Origin: Pseudomonas sp. MWU13-2105
GTDB taxonomy: Bacteria > Pseudomonadota > Gammaproteobacteria > Pseudomonadales > Pseudomonadaceae
NCBI RefSeq assembly: GCF_023242315.1
Contig: NZ_JALLIY010000021.1
Location: 88,866 to 152,865 of the forward strand
Reading direction: 5' to 3'
Length of the DNA stretch: 64,000 bases
How positions within the stretch are numbered: the stretch's first letter is position 1; each line of letters begins with the position of its first letter. The notes under the pieces were generated by a model. It was not told where the DNA came from. It was given only the letters and a program-made list of their open reading frames with translations, and searched no databases. Position numbers and translations under genes: made by a program. Below, piece after piece: positions 1 through 7,492 of the stretch.

Positions 1-443
1 CGATGTTCGGGGTGGATCGCACAACGATAGCCGTCCAGCAAGCCCGCGCTGCCCAGGAACCAGGCGCCATTCCACAACCCGGCCAGGCTGACGCCCTGCT
101 CCGACGCCGCCCTCAGCAGGCTGTTGAGGGCATCATCGGCCTGCAGTTCTGTCCGGTAGCCGCCGCAAATGACCAGCAGATCCAGGTTCTGAATGGCCGC
201 GGTGTCGATACGGGCATCGGGTCGAATGACCAGGCCCAGGTCGCTGATGACCTCCCCGTCATGCAGGCCGAAGGTTCGCGAAGAGAACAACCCGGGGCGC
301 AGCAGATTCGCGGTGACAATCGTATCCAGCGCCTGGGTGAACGCCGGCAGGGAGAAATGCTCGAGCAACAAAAAGCCGGTCCGGGCCATTTGCACGGACT
401 GACCTGGGTTTTCATTCAGATAGCGGAGATTTTTCCCCTTCAT
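1..443 (-). CDS. GlxA/AraC-family transcriptional regulator, N-terminal part (runs off the window)
   Basis: The reading frame runs leftwards from an ATG at 443 and is still open at base 1, giving 147 codons. The protein begins MKGKNLRYLNENPGQSVQMA and continues with a DJ-1/PfpI-like fold: GFLLLEHFSLPAF, then LDLLVICGGYRTEL (the nucleophile-elbow region) and LAGLWNGAWFLGSAGLL. This arrangement is typical of the N-terminal sensing domain of GlxA-type regulators, which carry an AraC helix-turn-helix at the C terminus; that half lies outside the window and cannot be confirmed. The start at 443 has a G-rich Shine-Dalgarno just upstream (GCGGGGGG), very close to the ATG. A second ATG at 389 just before the conserved domain is an alternative. 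Ligand and targets are unknown; members of this family often control amino-acid or quaternary-amine catabolism. Confidence 0.75.
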   Translation of the reverse strand, partial: MKGKNLRYLNENPGQSVQMARTGFLLLEHFSLPAFTQALDTIVTANLLRPGLFSSRTFGLHDGEVISDLGLVIRPDARIDTAAIQNLDLLVICGGYRTELQADDALNSLLRAASEQGVSLAGLWNGAWFLGSAGLLDGYRCAIHPEH

Positions 444-499
444 CCCCCCGCTGAATTGACGTCGCTCGATCAATGTTTGAACCACTCGCTTGTGTTAAC

Positions 500-509
500 C
501 AACCGGTTG
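500..509. promoter_or_regulatory. Perfect 10-bp palindrome upstream of the GlxA-type regulator
   Basis: CAACCGGTTG sits 57 bp upstream of the regulator start in the 250-bp space between it and the LysE-family gene. It could be an operator, but a 10-bp palindrome is weak evidence alone. Nothing else recognisable was seen between 444 and 693. Confidence 0.2.
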
Positions 510-693
510 TCTGGTGGATTGCCCAGGGTGACACACCTGGCCGCTACACGGCGCGGGCATCGCCGGCCTGTTGCTCCAGCGCCATGACAAATTTGCCCAA
601 GTCCACCGATCAATCCAAGTAGTCATTCTCATGCATGAAGATGAAAATGTCTTGCGGACGAACCCTGCCCGACGGTCACGACGAGCAAGCGCC

Positions 694-1314
694 TCAACGA
701 ATCAGCATCGCCGCGGCAGCCGCCACCATGATCACCGCCGCGCCGCGGAACAGCCGCTGTTGTGCGCGCAAGCTCGACAGCAGGTGCCGGATGCGCACCG
801 CGCTGACAATGAACAGCGCGCCAACACCAAGCAGCACGAGAATGGTCAGTGGCACCAGCATCAACCCCCAAGTCTGCAACGAGACCGTCTCAAGGTTGAT
901 CACCAGCGGCAACAACGCCAGATAGAAGGCGATGGTCTTCGGATTGCCCAGGGTAATGGTCAGGCCGGATATCGCCGCCGACAGCAGCTCCTTCTTCTGC
1001 ACTGGCTTGCCGACTTCGATAGCCTGATGGTTGGCGAACCAGAACTGCCAGGCCAGGTAGCACAGGTAGAGCGCCGCCGCCCAGCGCACCAGTTGGAACA
1101 AGGCATTGAAGTGCTCGGCGATCATCGCCAGGCCAAAGACGGCAAATGACAGATAGGTCAGATCGCCGAGGATCAACCCAAACAGCAGGCAAACCCCCGA
1201 CAACGCGCCACCACTGACACTGCGCGCCACCAGCGCCGCCATGCCGGGGCCGGGAATGGCCGCCGCGATACCCAGCGCCGCCGAGTAGGTCAGTACTTGT
1301 GTCAAATCGAGCAT
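694..1314 (-). CDS. LysE/RhtB-family amino-acid exporter
   Basis: A 206-residue inner-membrane protein of the LysE/RhtB superfamily, which exports amino acids or related small molecules. It shows the family's N-terminal signature AAIPGPGMAALVARSVSGG at about residues 18-36 and the central GLTITLGNPKTIAFYL at about 116-131, with roughly six hydrophobic segments and the usual family length. The ATG at 1314 is preceded by GAGGA at good spacing. A divergent Lrp/AsnC-type regulator lies 497 bp away, a common pairing in which the regulator controls the exporter; this link is inferred. The substrate cannot be told from sequence. Confidence 0.9.
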   Translation of the reverse strand: MLDLTQVLTYSAALGIAAAIPGPGMAALVARSVSGGALSGVCLLFGLILGDLTYLSFAVFGLAMIAEHFNALFQLVRWAAALYLCYLAWQFWFANHQAIEVGKPVQKKELLSAAISGLTITLGNPKTIAFYLALLPLVINLETVSLQTWGLMLVPLTILVLLGVGALFIVSAVRIRHLLSSLRAQQRLFRGAAVIMVAAAAAMLIR

Positions 1315-1810
1315 GTCATATTCCTCAGGTGATTTATTATTGTCTTGCTCGACGCTTCACGCTTGCGACAAGCAAGGTTATCAATGCGTTCAACGGAAGC
1401 CGGCCACCCACTGCCTGACAACTTCCCGGGAGAAGACCAGATCAACAACTTGCCTACTGGCCACTTTTTGCCACTTCATTCCAGCCGACAGCGGATTGGA
1501 ACGAATCAGAAACGCAGAGCGCGTCTCTTGAGGTTCAAATAACTCCATCACGACAAAGTCGACAGCCTGTTTCCGCGGACTTACATACTTGGCGCCAGTC
1601 CGGCTCAATAGTTAGTTAATATGAATCGGTTTTACTCACTCAACGACACCTGTGCTTTCGAGATCTGCGTAGCCACTAAACCCTGGCAATTTCAAGATCA
1701 GAAGCTGGAGAAATATTATCCCGTTCAGCCAGGGAAAAATTTTCTATTTAAATTGCCGCGGTACTGAGTTCTGGTAGGATTTACCTCTTTAGCACAAGGA
1801 AGCGAAATTT
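1315..1810. promoter_or_regulatory. Divergent intergenic region between the exporter and the Lrp-type gene
   Basis: This 496-bp region holds the 5' ends of both divergent genes and possibly a small gene. It turns AT-rich after about 1600. TAGGAT at about 1776 is a possible -10 for the Lrp gene, which has AAGGAAG as ribosome-binding site. No convincing paired -35 was found. Half-sites for Lrp-type binding are too degenerate to call by eye. Confidence 0.35.
1390..1608 (-). CDS. Possible small protein of 72 residues, unknown
   Basis: In the 496-bp gap between the exporter and the Lrp gene, an open frame on the minus strand starts with TTG at 1608, directly after an in-frame stop. It encodes a basic protein with phrases such as TGAKYVSPRKQAVDFVVMELF and a C terminus VVRQWVAGFR. 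The amino-acid composition looks protein-like, but there is no clear Shine-Dalgarno and the start is uncertain; an internal ATG at MELF is another candidate. I do not recognise the family. It may be a real conserved small protein or a chance frame. Confidence 0.35.
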   Translation of the reverse strand: MSRTGAKYVSPRKQAVDFVVMELFEPQETRSAFLIRSNPLSAGMKWQKVASRQVVDLVFSREVVRQWVAGFR

Positions 1811-2296
1811 ATGACCTATCAGGCGCTAAATCTGACAGACGTCAAAATCCTTACCGCCTTGCAACAGGACGGCAGGATCACCAACCAGACCTTGGCCGAG
1901 CAGATCGGCATGTCGGCCTCCCCCTGTTGGCGCAGGGTCCGGCAGTTGGAAGAACATCGCTATATCCAAGGTTACAGGGCGGTCCTGGACCGACGCCGGA
2001 TCGGCTTGGGGGTCATGGTGTTCATACGGGTGAGCATCGACCATCACAGCGAAGCCGAGGCCCGGAAGTTCGAACAGGAAGTAATGCAGCTGGAGGATGT
2101 GGTGGCGTGCTACAGCATCGGTGGCGACGCCGACTTCCTGTTGCAGGTGGTGGCGCGCGATCTCGACTCGTTTGCCGACTTCGCGATGTCGGTGGTCCGG
2201 CAGTTGCCCGGTATCAAGGAGATGCAGAGCATGTTCGTGCTCAAGGAGATCAAGCCTTTTGTGTCGTTCCCGGTCAAGCGCTCTCAAGAAGCCTGA
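1811..2296 (+). CDS. Lrp/AsnC-family transcriptional regulator
   Basis: This 161-residue protein has the standard Lrp layout. The N-terminal helix-turn-helix reads DVKILTALQQDGRITNQTLA, then EQIGMSASPCWRRVRQLEE (about residues 10-50). The C-terminal RAM/AsnC effector domain has CYSIGGDADFLLQVVARDLDSF at about 100-121 and the late motif GIKEMQSMFVLKEIK. Such proteins form dimers to octamers and respond to amino acids. The start follows AAGGAAG at good spacing. The divergent LysE-family exporter is its likely target by analogy with other Lrp-LysE pairs. It is not the global Lrp by length or sequence; more likely a local regulator. Confidence 0.92.
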   Translation: MTYQALNLTDVKILTALQQDGRITNQTLAEQIGMSASPCWRRVRQLEEHRYIQGYRAVLDRRRIGLGVMVFIRVSIDHHSEAEARKFEQEVMQLEDVVACYSIGGDADFLLQVVARDLDSFADFAMSVVRQLPGIKEMQSMFVLKEIKPFVSFPVKRSQEA

Positions 2297-2432
2297 ATGC
2301 GCGGGGCCGGAGCACCAGGGGTCTGTAATTCGTTAGTCAGACTCAGTGGCCGCACGGATAGCGCCATGATTTTGTCATGCATTTGGACGACCATCGGTTA
2401 ATAGCCGTTCCTACCGTCTTGAAGGACTACAC

Positions 2433-3839
2433 ATGCACACTCGCCCTGGTCTGCACCCGGCCACAAAATGCCTTGTCCGCTTTATCGTGCTCGGATGCAG
2501 CCTGCTAGTGAGCGCTTGTGACAGTGCGAACAAGAGTTCACCCGGCGCCAGATCAACCGCATCGGTTTCCTTCAACACCCTTGACGGTGCAGCACCCTTG
2601 ATTATCGGCCATCGTGGTCTGCCGGGATTGTATCCAGAAGAAACCCGGGCCTCCTACGAGCATGCAGCCGATGCTGGCGCGGATTCGCTCGAACTGGATC
2701 TGCACATGAGCAAAGACTGCGTATTGGTGGCTCGACACAATCCCTGGTTGAGCGACAACACCAATATCAGCGAAGTTGCCAAAACCAACGCCGAAGTTGC
2801 CCGCCGTAAGCGCACCGTTCCCGGCGTATTGGTCAACGTCAAATATCCCGCCACAACAGAAAATGGTCCAACACAGTACCTGAGCGACCTGACCGATCCC
2901 AACGATCCAAAATCAGTATTGAAATCATTGGTGGTGGATGGCGAAGACCATACCAACGACTGGTCAATCAGCGATTTCACAATGGCCGAACTCAGGCAAT
3001 GGATAGGCGGCACCACTTACGATGCCCGCGACCAGCGCCCGACCGAACTCAACGGCAAGTTGCCGATTCTGAGTTTTCAGGACGTGATCGACATTGCAAA
3101 AGCCAAAAGCGCCGCCACAGGACGCATCATTACAGTCTATCCGGAAAGCAAGAATCCGATCTGGAACAATGCCCAGGCCATTGCCAATGGCTGCGGCGCG
3201 CCGGGCAGCCATCCGTTTGAGACGACGTTCCTCAAAGTGCTCAACGACAACGATCTCAACCGCAAGGAAGCCCCGGTCTTCGTGCAAAGCTTCGACCCCG
3301 CCAGCTTGAAATACCTGCGCTCTATCGGCCTGAAATCCAAAGCGGTTCAGTTAGTCGATGGAAACGGCGTGAACTTCAAGACCGGCGAAACCATTTTCAT
3401 CACCGACAAAGCCAACACTTTTGTCAGCGGCCGCCCTTATAGCTGGACCGTAGCGGGCGACCCACGCGCCTTCGGCGCGATGCTGACGCCGGCAGGATTG
3501 GCCGAGGTCAAAACCTACGCCGACGGCATCGGTCCGTGGAAGCCGCAGGCAATGTCGCTCACCATCTCTGCCGCGCGGAACGCTTCGTCCAACGCCAGCT
3601 TGGATGCGGTCGACACCCTCAAGCCAACCAACCTGATCAGCGACGCTCACAAGGCCCATTTGTTCGTTCATATATTCACCTTCCGCAATGAAGCGAAATA
3701 CCTGGCAGGTGCCTATAAGGGGGATCCAACGGCAGAATACCTGGCCTTTTACCGAGCCGGTGTCGACGGTGTGTTTACAGACTTCACGCCTGACGCATTG
3801 GCTGCCCGCAATCTCTATCTGAAAGAAGTCGCGCGCTGA
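2433..3839 (+). CDS. Glycerophosphodiester phosphodiesterase, lipoprotein
   Basis: A 468-residue member of the GDPD family, which hydrolyses glycerophosphodiesters to glycerol 3-phosphate and an alcohol. The N terminus is a lipoprotein signal: a hydrophobic stretch ending LLVSAC with the lipidated cysteine at residue 29, so the enzyme should be anchored in the envelope. The catalytic GDPD core begins at PLIIGHRGLPGLYPEETRAS (the HR and the E of PE are catalytic or metal-binding), followed by SLELDLHMSKD and LVARHNPWL. Later segments FVQSFDPASLKYL and GVDGVFTDFTPD are typical of the barrel's C-terminal half. The length fits GlpQ-like periplasmic enzymes rather than the short cytosolic ones. 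GAAGGA precedes the start. Likely role: use of phospholipid head-group diesters as carbon or phosphate source. Confidence 0.9.
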   Translation: MHTRPGLHPATKCLVRFIVLGCSLLVSACDSANKSSPGARSTASVSFNTLDGAAPLIIGHRGLPGLYPEETRASYEHAADAGADSLELDLHMSKDCVLVARHNPWLSDNTNISEVAKTNAEVARRKRTVPGVLVNVKYPATTENGPTQYLSDLTDPNDPKSVLKSLVVDGEDHTNDWSISDFTMAELRQWIGGTTYDARDQRPTELNGKLPILSFQDVIDIAKAKSAATGRIITVYPESKNPIWNNAQAIANGCGAPGSHPFETTFLKVLNDNDLNRKEAPVFVQSFDPASLKYLRSIGLKSKAVQLVDGNGVNFKTGETIFITDKANTFVSGRPYSWTVAGDPRAFGAMLTPAGLAEVKTYADGIGPWKPQAMSLTISAARNASSNASLDAVDTLKPTNLISDAHKAHLFVHIFTFRNEAKYLAGAYKGDPTAEYLAFYRAGVDGVFTDFTPDALAARNLYLKEVAR

Positions 3840-3850
3840 ACGACGGCATC

Positions 3851-3877
3851 AGGGGGCCACAAAGCCCCCTATCTTTT
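3851..3877. terminator. Terminator between convergent genes
   Basis: A GGGGGC/GCCCCC stem with a 6-base loop followed by ATCTTTTT terminates the phosphodiesterase gene. Its distal arm overlaps the stop codon of the convergent diheme cytochrome gene. Confidence 0.75.
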
Positions 3878-4513
3878 TACCCCGAGTGTCGCAATGTAAT
3901 GCGCAACCGATTCGGCATCGGCATCAGACAGTGAATGAGTGACCTGCTTCATCATGGCCCCGCGGGGACGCTGGTCCGTCTGTTGAAAAATCTTGATCTG
4001 GCGGACCAGATAGTAGGCATGTTGACCCGCCAGACGCGGAAATGGGCCATTGCCCTGACCGTCAGCACCATGACAGGAATTACACTGGACGACGCCCGCC
4101 CCTGGCAGCCCCTGGCGAAAGATTAATTCGCCGCGTGCATCAGCCGTATCAGCGTCAGCCTTCATGGGGGCCTGACTTGAAAAATAGTCTGCCAGTTCGC
4201 TGATCTGGGTCTCTGTCAAATGGGTAAATCCCCACATGTACTGAGTCCCGGTTTCATCGCTGCGGGCATGCCCCTTGAAGTCAGTCAGTTGCAACTTCAA
4301 ATACTCTTTTTGCTGGCCGGCCAACTTTGGGAACATCGGCGAGATGGACTCCCCGGTCAGGCCATGACACATGGAGCAGACCTTTTCCGCCATGGCGGTA
4401 CCGGACAGGGATGAGGTTTCTTTCGACATCTCCCCGTTCGTACCTGTACAGCCCGTGAGCGCGGCCACGCAAAGGGCAAGAAAAAAAGGTGAACGCTTGA
4501 AAGTACCCTTCAT
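3869..4513 (-). CDS. Diheme c-type cytochrome, c4-like, lipoprotein
   Basis: A 214-residue protein when started at the ATG at 4513, which has GGAGG nine bases upstream; an ATG two codons earlier sits too close to that site. The signal peptide ends LTGC, so it is probably lipidated at Cys22. Two heme c motifs, CSMCH (about 46-50) and CNSCH (about 144-148), lie in two homologous halves. Each half has FPKLAGQ or FPRLAGQ and a later Met-containing stretch (QYMWGF; GAMMKQV) that could supply the axial ligand. This two-fold layout matches cytochrome c4. It lies 40 bp downstream of the porin-cytochrome gene on the same strand and is almost certainly cotranscribed. Inferred role: periplasmic electron carrier receiving electrons from, or passing them to, the outer-membrane partner. 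Confidence 0.9.
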   Translation of the reverse strand: MKGTFKRSPFFLALCVAALTGCTGTNGEMSKETSSLSGTAMAEKVCSMCHGLTGESISPMFPKLAGQQKEYLKLQLTDFKGHARSDETGTQYMWGFTHLTETQISELADYFSSQAPMKADADTADARGELIFRQGLPGAGVVQCNSCHGADGQGNGPFPRLAGQHAYYLVRQIKIFQQTDQRPRGAMMKQVTHSLSDADAESVAHYIATLGVKR

Positions 4514-4553
4514 GCCCATCGCCTCCAGGGTTTACACCCCTGTGTTCAACAGT

Positions 4554-5954
4554 TCAAAGCGCGTACCACATATAGAAATACGTGGTGTCATTGTCATGGG
4601 CATCACGGCCGTTACCGTCATAGTTGCTCGATGCGCCCAAATAGCGGGTGAAATAGTTATATTGAAGTCCGATCCTCAGGTTTTGCATCGGCAACCAAAA
4701 AACCTCTGGCGTCCACATCTGTGTATTGGGAGAGAGATTGGCACTGTCCGGGTACGCCGTGGCATCCGAACTGCCATTGACATTGGTATAGGCCAGGCTC
4801 GCACCATATTTGGCACGGTACACATAACTGCCCTTCAATTTGAATGATCGGAGGGACGCCGGGCCGTCAAAGAGCGTATGGGTGTCATCTCTGATTTCTT
4901 CCTTGACATACCGTATCTGCGCAGTAAAAGCATGGGGCTCAAGGAGGTACTGATACTGCCCATCGAAGCCCAGGTCTCGATACTCGGTGCTGCCCTGGCC
5001 GTAGATCGGATTGTTGGAGTCATCCATGGGAAGAATTTTGGCCTTCATCGCAAAGGCGCCCAGCATGACGTTTTGGGCCCCCCACTCATAGGTATACGCC
5101 AGCCTCGCATAGGGACTTGAGCCATCCATGTACGTCAACGGATGGTAGGTATCGCCCTTCTTGTTACCCAGACTGAGAAAGCCCCAGGTATCCTTGGCCG
5201 TCTGGTAGGAAGTCAGTTCCAGATACAACGATTTGTTCAAATAAACATAGGCCCCGATACCCGCCACCTGTTGCGCCAATCCCCCTTCAATCAGCGTCGA
5301 GGCCGGGACCCCGCCAAAGGCCCCCAGTGTGGAACTGACATACGGATAGCCCCAGGCGGGGGTGCTGTTCCAGACATCCTGCACCGTTGGGTTATTGTTC
5401 AATGTAACCCCCCAGATGACATCCCGCGAGACATCCGCCCAGCGATCCGCATAGCGAAGATCAAAATTGTCCGAGCCCAGGTGACTGACCCAATTACCCG
5501 AGCCATCCTGGTGGTCATACGAGCTGTAGGTAAATTGGGCAAAACCGCCGATGACATCAGTGATTTTTCCGCCGAGGAACACGCTGGCGTAATCAGCGAT
5601 GAATTGCTTGTCCTTCGGTGAAATCGAGCCGCCCGCACCATCGCTGTTGTTACGTGTCGAGGTGAAGTCACCGACGATCATCGCCGCCAGTGGATTGGTT
5701 TGTGTGCCGTTGGTATAGCCTGTCAGCTTGAACAGACGCCCATAGGGGGTTAGCTCAGGAAATTGCCCACCGGCATGGCAGGCGACGCAGCTTTGCCCTG
5801 TCTGGCGTGCAAAGGAAGGCAGGGCCTGGGCGGCTTGACAGAACAGAAGGAACATCAGCCCCCCCAGCAGACTTCCCGGCCGCCCGAGCAACCTGAAAAA
5901 AAACGACCACGTCACCGCTTTCTTTCCGCCTGCATCACCATCCTTCAGATACAT
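4554..5954 (-). CDS. Outer-membrane porin-cytochrome, monoheme, Cyc2-like
   Basis: The frame opens at 5990 but the ATG at 5954 has a good Shine-Dalgarno (AGAGGG) and is preferred, giving 466 residues. A long signal peptide ends near residue 44 (QAAQA). The mature N terminus reads LPSFARQTGQSCVACH, then FPELTPYGRLFKLTGYT: one heme c site (CVACH, about 56-60) right after the signal. The remaining 400 residues contain alternating-polarity stretches rich in Tyr, Trp, Gly, Asn and Asp, as in an outer-membrane beta-barrel. One heme plus a barrel is the layout of Cyc2, the fused porin-cytochrome of iron-oxidising bacteria (about 480 residues), and the FARQTG-CxxCH context agrees with what I recall of that family. 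The C terminus ends YMWYAL rather than in a terminal aromatic. Function as an iron oxidase is not shown; related cytochromes of unknown role also occur in heterotrophs. Confidence 0.75.
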   Translation of the reverse strand: MYLKDGDAGGKKAVTWSFFFRLLGRPGSLLGGLMFLLFCQAAQALPSFARQTGQSCVACHAGGQFPELTPYGRLFKLTGYTNGTQTNPLAAMIVGDFTSTRNNSDGAGGSISPKDKQFIADYASVFLGGKITDVIGGFAQFTYSSYDHQDGSGNWVSHLGSDNFDLRYADRWADVSRDVIWGVTLNNNPTVQDVWNSTPAWGYPYVSSTLGAFGGVPASTLIEGGLAQQVAGIGAYVYLNKSLYLELTSYQTAKDTWGFLSLGNKKGDTYHPLTYMDGSSPYARLAYTYEWGAQNVMLGAFAMKAKILPMDDSNNPIYGQGSTEYRDLGFDGQYQYLLEPHAFTAQIRYVKEEIRDDTHTLFDGPASLRSFKLKGSYVYRAKYGASLAYTNVNGSSDATAYPDSANLSPNTQMWTPEVFWLPMQNLRIGLQYNYFTRYLGASSNYDGNGRDAHDNDTTYFYMWYAL

Positions 5955-6003
5955 TTCAATGCCCTCTGGAAAGAGGCTGTCAAGTGACATAACCTTTGGT
6001 GGA

Positions 6004-6015
6004 GCCTAGCTAGGC
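6004..6015. promoter_or_regulatory. Perfect 12-bp palindrome upstream of the porin-cytochrome operon
   Basis: GCCTAGCTAGGC lies 50 bp upstream of the preferred start of the porin-cytochrome gene, in its presumed 5' region. It is a candidate operator. I could not assign it to a known regulator and no clear -35/-10 pair is visible around it. Confidence 0.3.
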
Positions 6016-6137
6016 GCGGACCATTTACAAGTTATGCCAGGCATTGTGTCGTTTAAAATCTCCAAGCCCGCCCCGGGAATGCCATTACATACTCGTCCTG
6101 GGTACCTACCTTGAGCGAGGACCGCTACCTGATATGA

Positions 6138-6231
6138 GCTCAGCCGCCTATGACGGCAGTCGGCGTCACTTGGCCGTATGGTTTCGATGTCGAGATCAAG
6201 GTCGTTGCCAAACTTCCTGAAGGTCCTGGTG
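6138..6231 (+). pseudogene. Remnant of a RidA/YjgF-like gene (C-terminal fragment)
   Basis: Directly after an in-frame TGA at 6135 the frame reads AQPPMTAVGVTWPYGFDVEI and goes on KVVAKLPE. The phrase with a threonine/valine strand followed by VEIKVVA resembles the C-terminal strand of RidA-family enamine deaminases (typically RPARTAVGV...VEIEVIA). Nothing upstream in frame resembles the rest of the family, and the similarity stops near 6231. I read this as a degraded gene fragment. The match is from memory of the family pattern and is only moderately sure. Confidence 0.4.
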
Positions 6232-6345
6232 CGGTAAGTTGGCCTGTCGGGTTATGGATAGATGACAGGCCCGGCTTTGTCGCACGCTGAACCCTGAGCA
6301 TGGTGCCTCACGCGACAAGCCGGTGGCTGGCCGGGTCGAGCGTGG

Positions 6346-6552
6346 TCAGAGCAAGCAGCTGGCGGCCTGTCCGAGCTGATTGTCCTGCGTTCCAGAGATG
6401 AGGTGCAGTGGAATGTGCTGTTGAGCATCGCTGGCCGGGATTTCGAAACTACACGCTATTTGGAGGCGTATCTCATTCAGTCCGGTCGACTCTTCTTCTT
6501 TTGCCTTGGCCATTCTCGCGTGGTTCGCTGCGATTTCATTGAGAGTTGACAC
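6346..6552 (-). CDS. Possible small protein of 68 residues, unknown
   Basis: An open frame on the minus strand starts with GTG at 6552, with GGGAG eight bases upstream. It begins MSTLNEIAANHARMAKAKEE, a hydrophilic helix-forming stretch that looks like real protein, and continues through LNEIRLQIACSFEIPASDAQ. The last third looks less protein-like. It may be a small orphan gene or the remaining N terminus of a decayed one, in keeping with the RidA-like fragment nearby. Confidence 0.3.
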   Translation of the reverse strand: MSTLNEIAANHARMAKAKEEESTGLNEIRLQIACSFEIPASDAQQHIPLHLISGTQDNQLGQAASCLL

Positions 6553-6845
6553 GGTACATCTCCCGGTGACTGACCAAGCGTATCGCTGGAGTCCTGAAGC
6601 GTTGATTGGATGGCTGCCGCGTCAGAATTACGTCGTTCTGCGGCGGCTACGACCGGCCTGTGCAAACTGCAAGCCAGACAGGCTCGTGTATTCCACGCCA
6701 CGTTTTTATAGGCGACGAATGGCGTCACCGGGCGCCCCATGAGCTGCGTAACGTGCCGGCGTCACACCCTTCCCATGAGCCAGGACATCAATAAGGCATC
6801 GGCTGACCGGCATAATGCGATTTCAATCATCCAAGGAGCCGGGCC

Positions 6846-7304
6846 ATGTTGTTTTCTGCCTATACCGAAGAATCCCTCAGCGGAATCGGTGATGTTGTCC
6901 AGGACATCGAGCAAGTAAACAGATACATCGATGGGTTGCGAAACCGTCTTTCCAGTCTTTTCAAATTCACGGAGAGCCGATTTGGCGTGAGTTTTTCCAT
7001 TCCTTCGGGGAGCTACTTCCAGATTGAAGGCCACTTTGGCCTGGTCAGGGCCAACCTGGTCTATGCAAATGAGGGGAACGGGACATTCGGTCGCGTGGTG
7101 CTGCGCAAGCACACGCTGGATGAGCAGGGAAAAGAGGCATGGCCGGAAATCTGGGCGTTCAGGATTCTGAAGGATGGCGATATTTTGATGAGCGATACGG
7201 GCCCGGTCCTCTACAACTCATGGAATACGCCAGACGAGCACAAGCACGCCGCCACCCAGTCGCTGATTGAATCAATCGTTTTGTCTGCCATGAAGCCGCG
7301 GTGA
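6846..7304 (+). CDS. Protein of unknown function, 152 residues
   Basis: The ATG at 6846 follows AAGGAGC at good spacing, and the composition and codon use are protein-like. The protein has no signal peptide or membrane segment. It opens with a helical half (SAYTEESLSGIGDVVQDIEQ, then VNRYIDGLRNRLSSLF), followed by beta-rich sequence (FSIPSGSYFQIEGHFGLV; EIWAFRILKDGDILMSD) and a short C-terminal helix. I do not recognise a family. It stands alone between a gene-poor region and the tRNA-Ser terminator, and has no evident partner. Confidence 0.7.
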   Translation: MLFSAYTEESLSGIGDVVQDIEQVNRYIDGLRNRLSSLFKFTESRFGVSFSIPSGSYFQIEGHFGLVRANLVYANEGNGTFGRVVLRKHTLDEQGKEAWPEIWAFRILKDGDILMSDTGPVLYNSWNTPDEHKHAATQSLIESIVLSAMKPR

Positions 7305-7367
7305 ACCGGTAGGTTGCGCAACGCCTGCGGTATCCGCCGACGCCAAAACCCTTGCGCCAGAAACGAC

Positions 7368-7392
7368 AAAGCCCCGGATTCCGGGGCTTTGA
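7368..7392. terminator. Bidirectional terminator
   Basis: A perfect 10-bp stem (AAAGCCCCGG/CCGGGGCTTT) with a 3-base loop. It can end the unknown gene at 6846-7304 on the plus strand and the tRNA-Ser on the minus strand. Confidence 0.8.
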
Positions 7393-7404
7393 GGTATCTC
7401 GATA

Positions 7405-7492
7405 TGGCGGAGGCGCAGAGATTCGAACTCTGGGACCTGTTACAGTCGGCAGTTTTCAAGACTGCTGCCTTAAACCACTCGGCCACACCTCC
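7405..7492 (-). tRNA. tRNA-Ser (anticodon UGA), CCA encoded
   Basis: Read on the minus strand, the acceptor arm GGAGGTG pairs with CGCCTCC (one G-U), followed by discriminator G and an encoded CCA at 7405-7407. The anticodon loop CTTGAAA gives TGA, which reads UCA and UCG serine codons. The long variable arm and the T-arm GTTCGAATC are typical of serine tRNAs. The 88-base length including CCA fits. Its 3' end faces the variable left part of the window. Confidence 0.95.

Larger units (their letters stand above)
5991..6845. other. Gene-poor region of 0.85 kb with decayed sequence
   Basis: Between the porin-cytochrome operon and the next gene there is no full-length gene. The stretch contains the 12-bp palindrome at 6004, a RidA-like fragment near 6138 and one small possible frame at 6346-6552. 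Other open frames here are short and lack protein-like composition. The mix of broken frames suggests a site of past gene loss or turnover. Confidence 0.55.

Noticed and set aside
6477..6740. Open frame of 87 codons on the minus strand
   Set aside because: Poor composition, no ribosome-binding site, and overlap with the better small frame at 6346-6552.
7405..7492. Search for an attachment-site copy of the tRNA-Ser 3' end within the window
   Set aside because: No direct repeat of the tRNA 3' end was found in 1-7404, so no island boundary is claimed.
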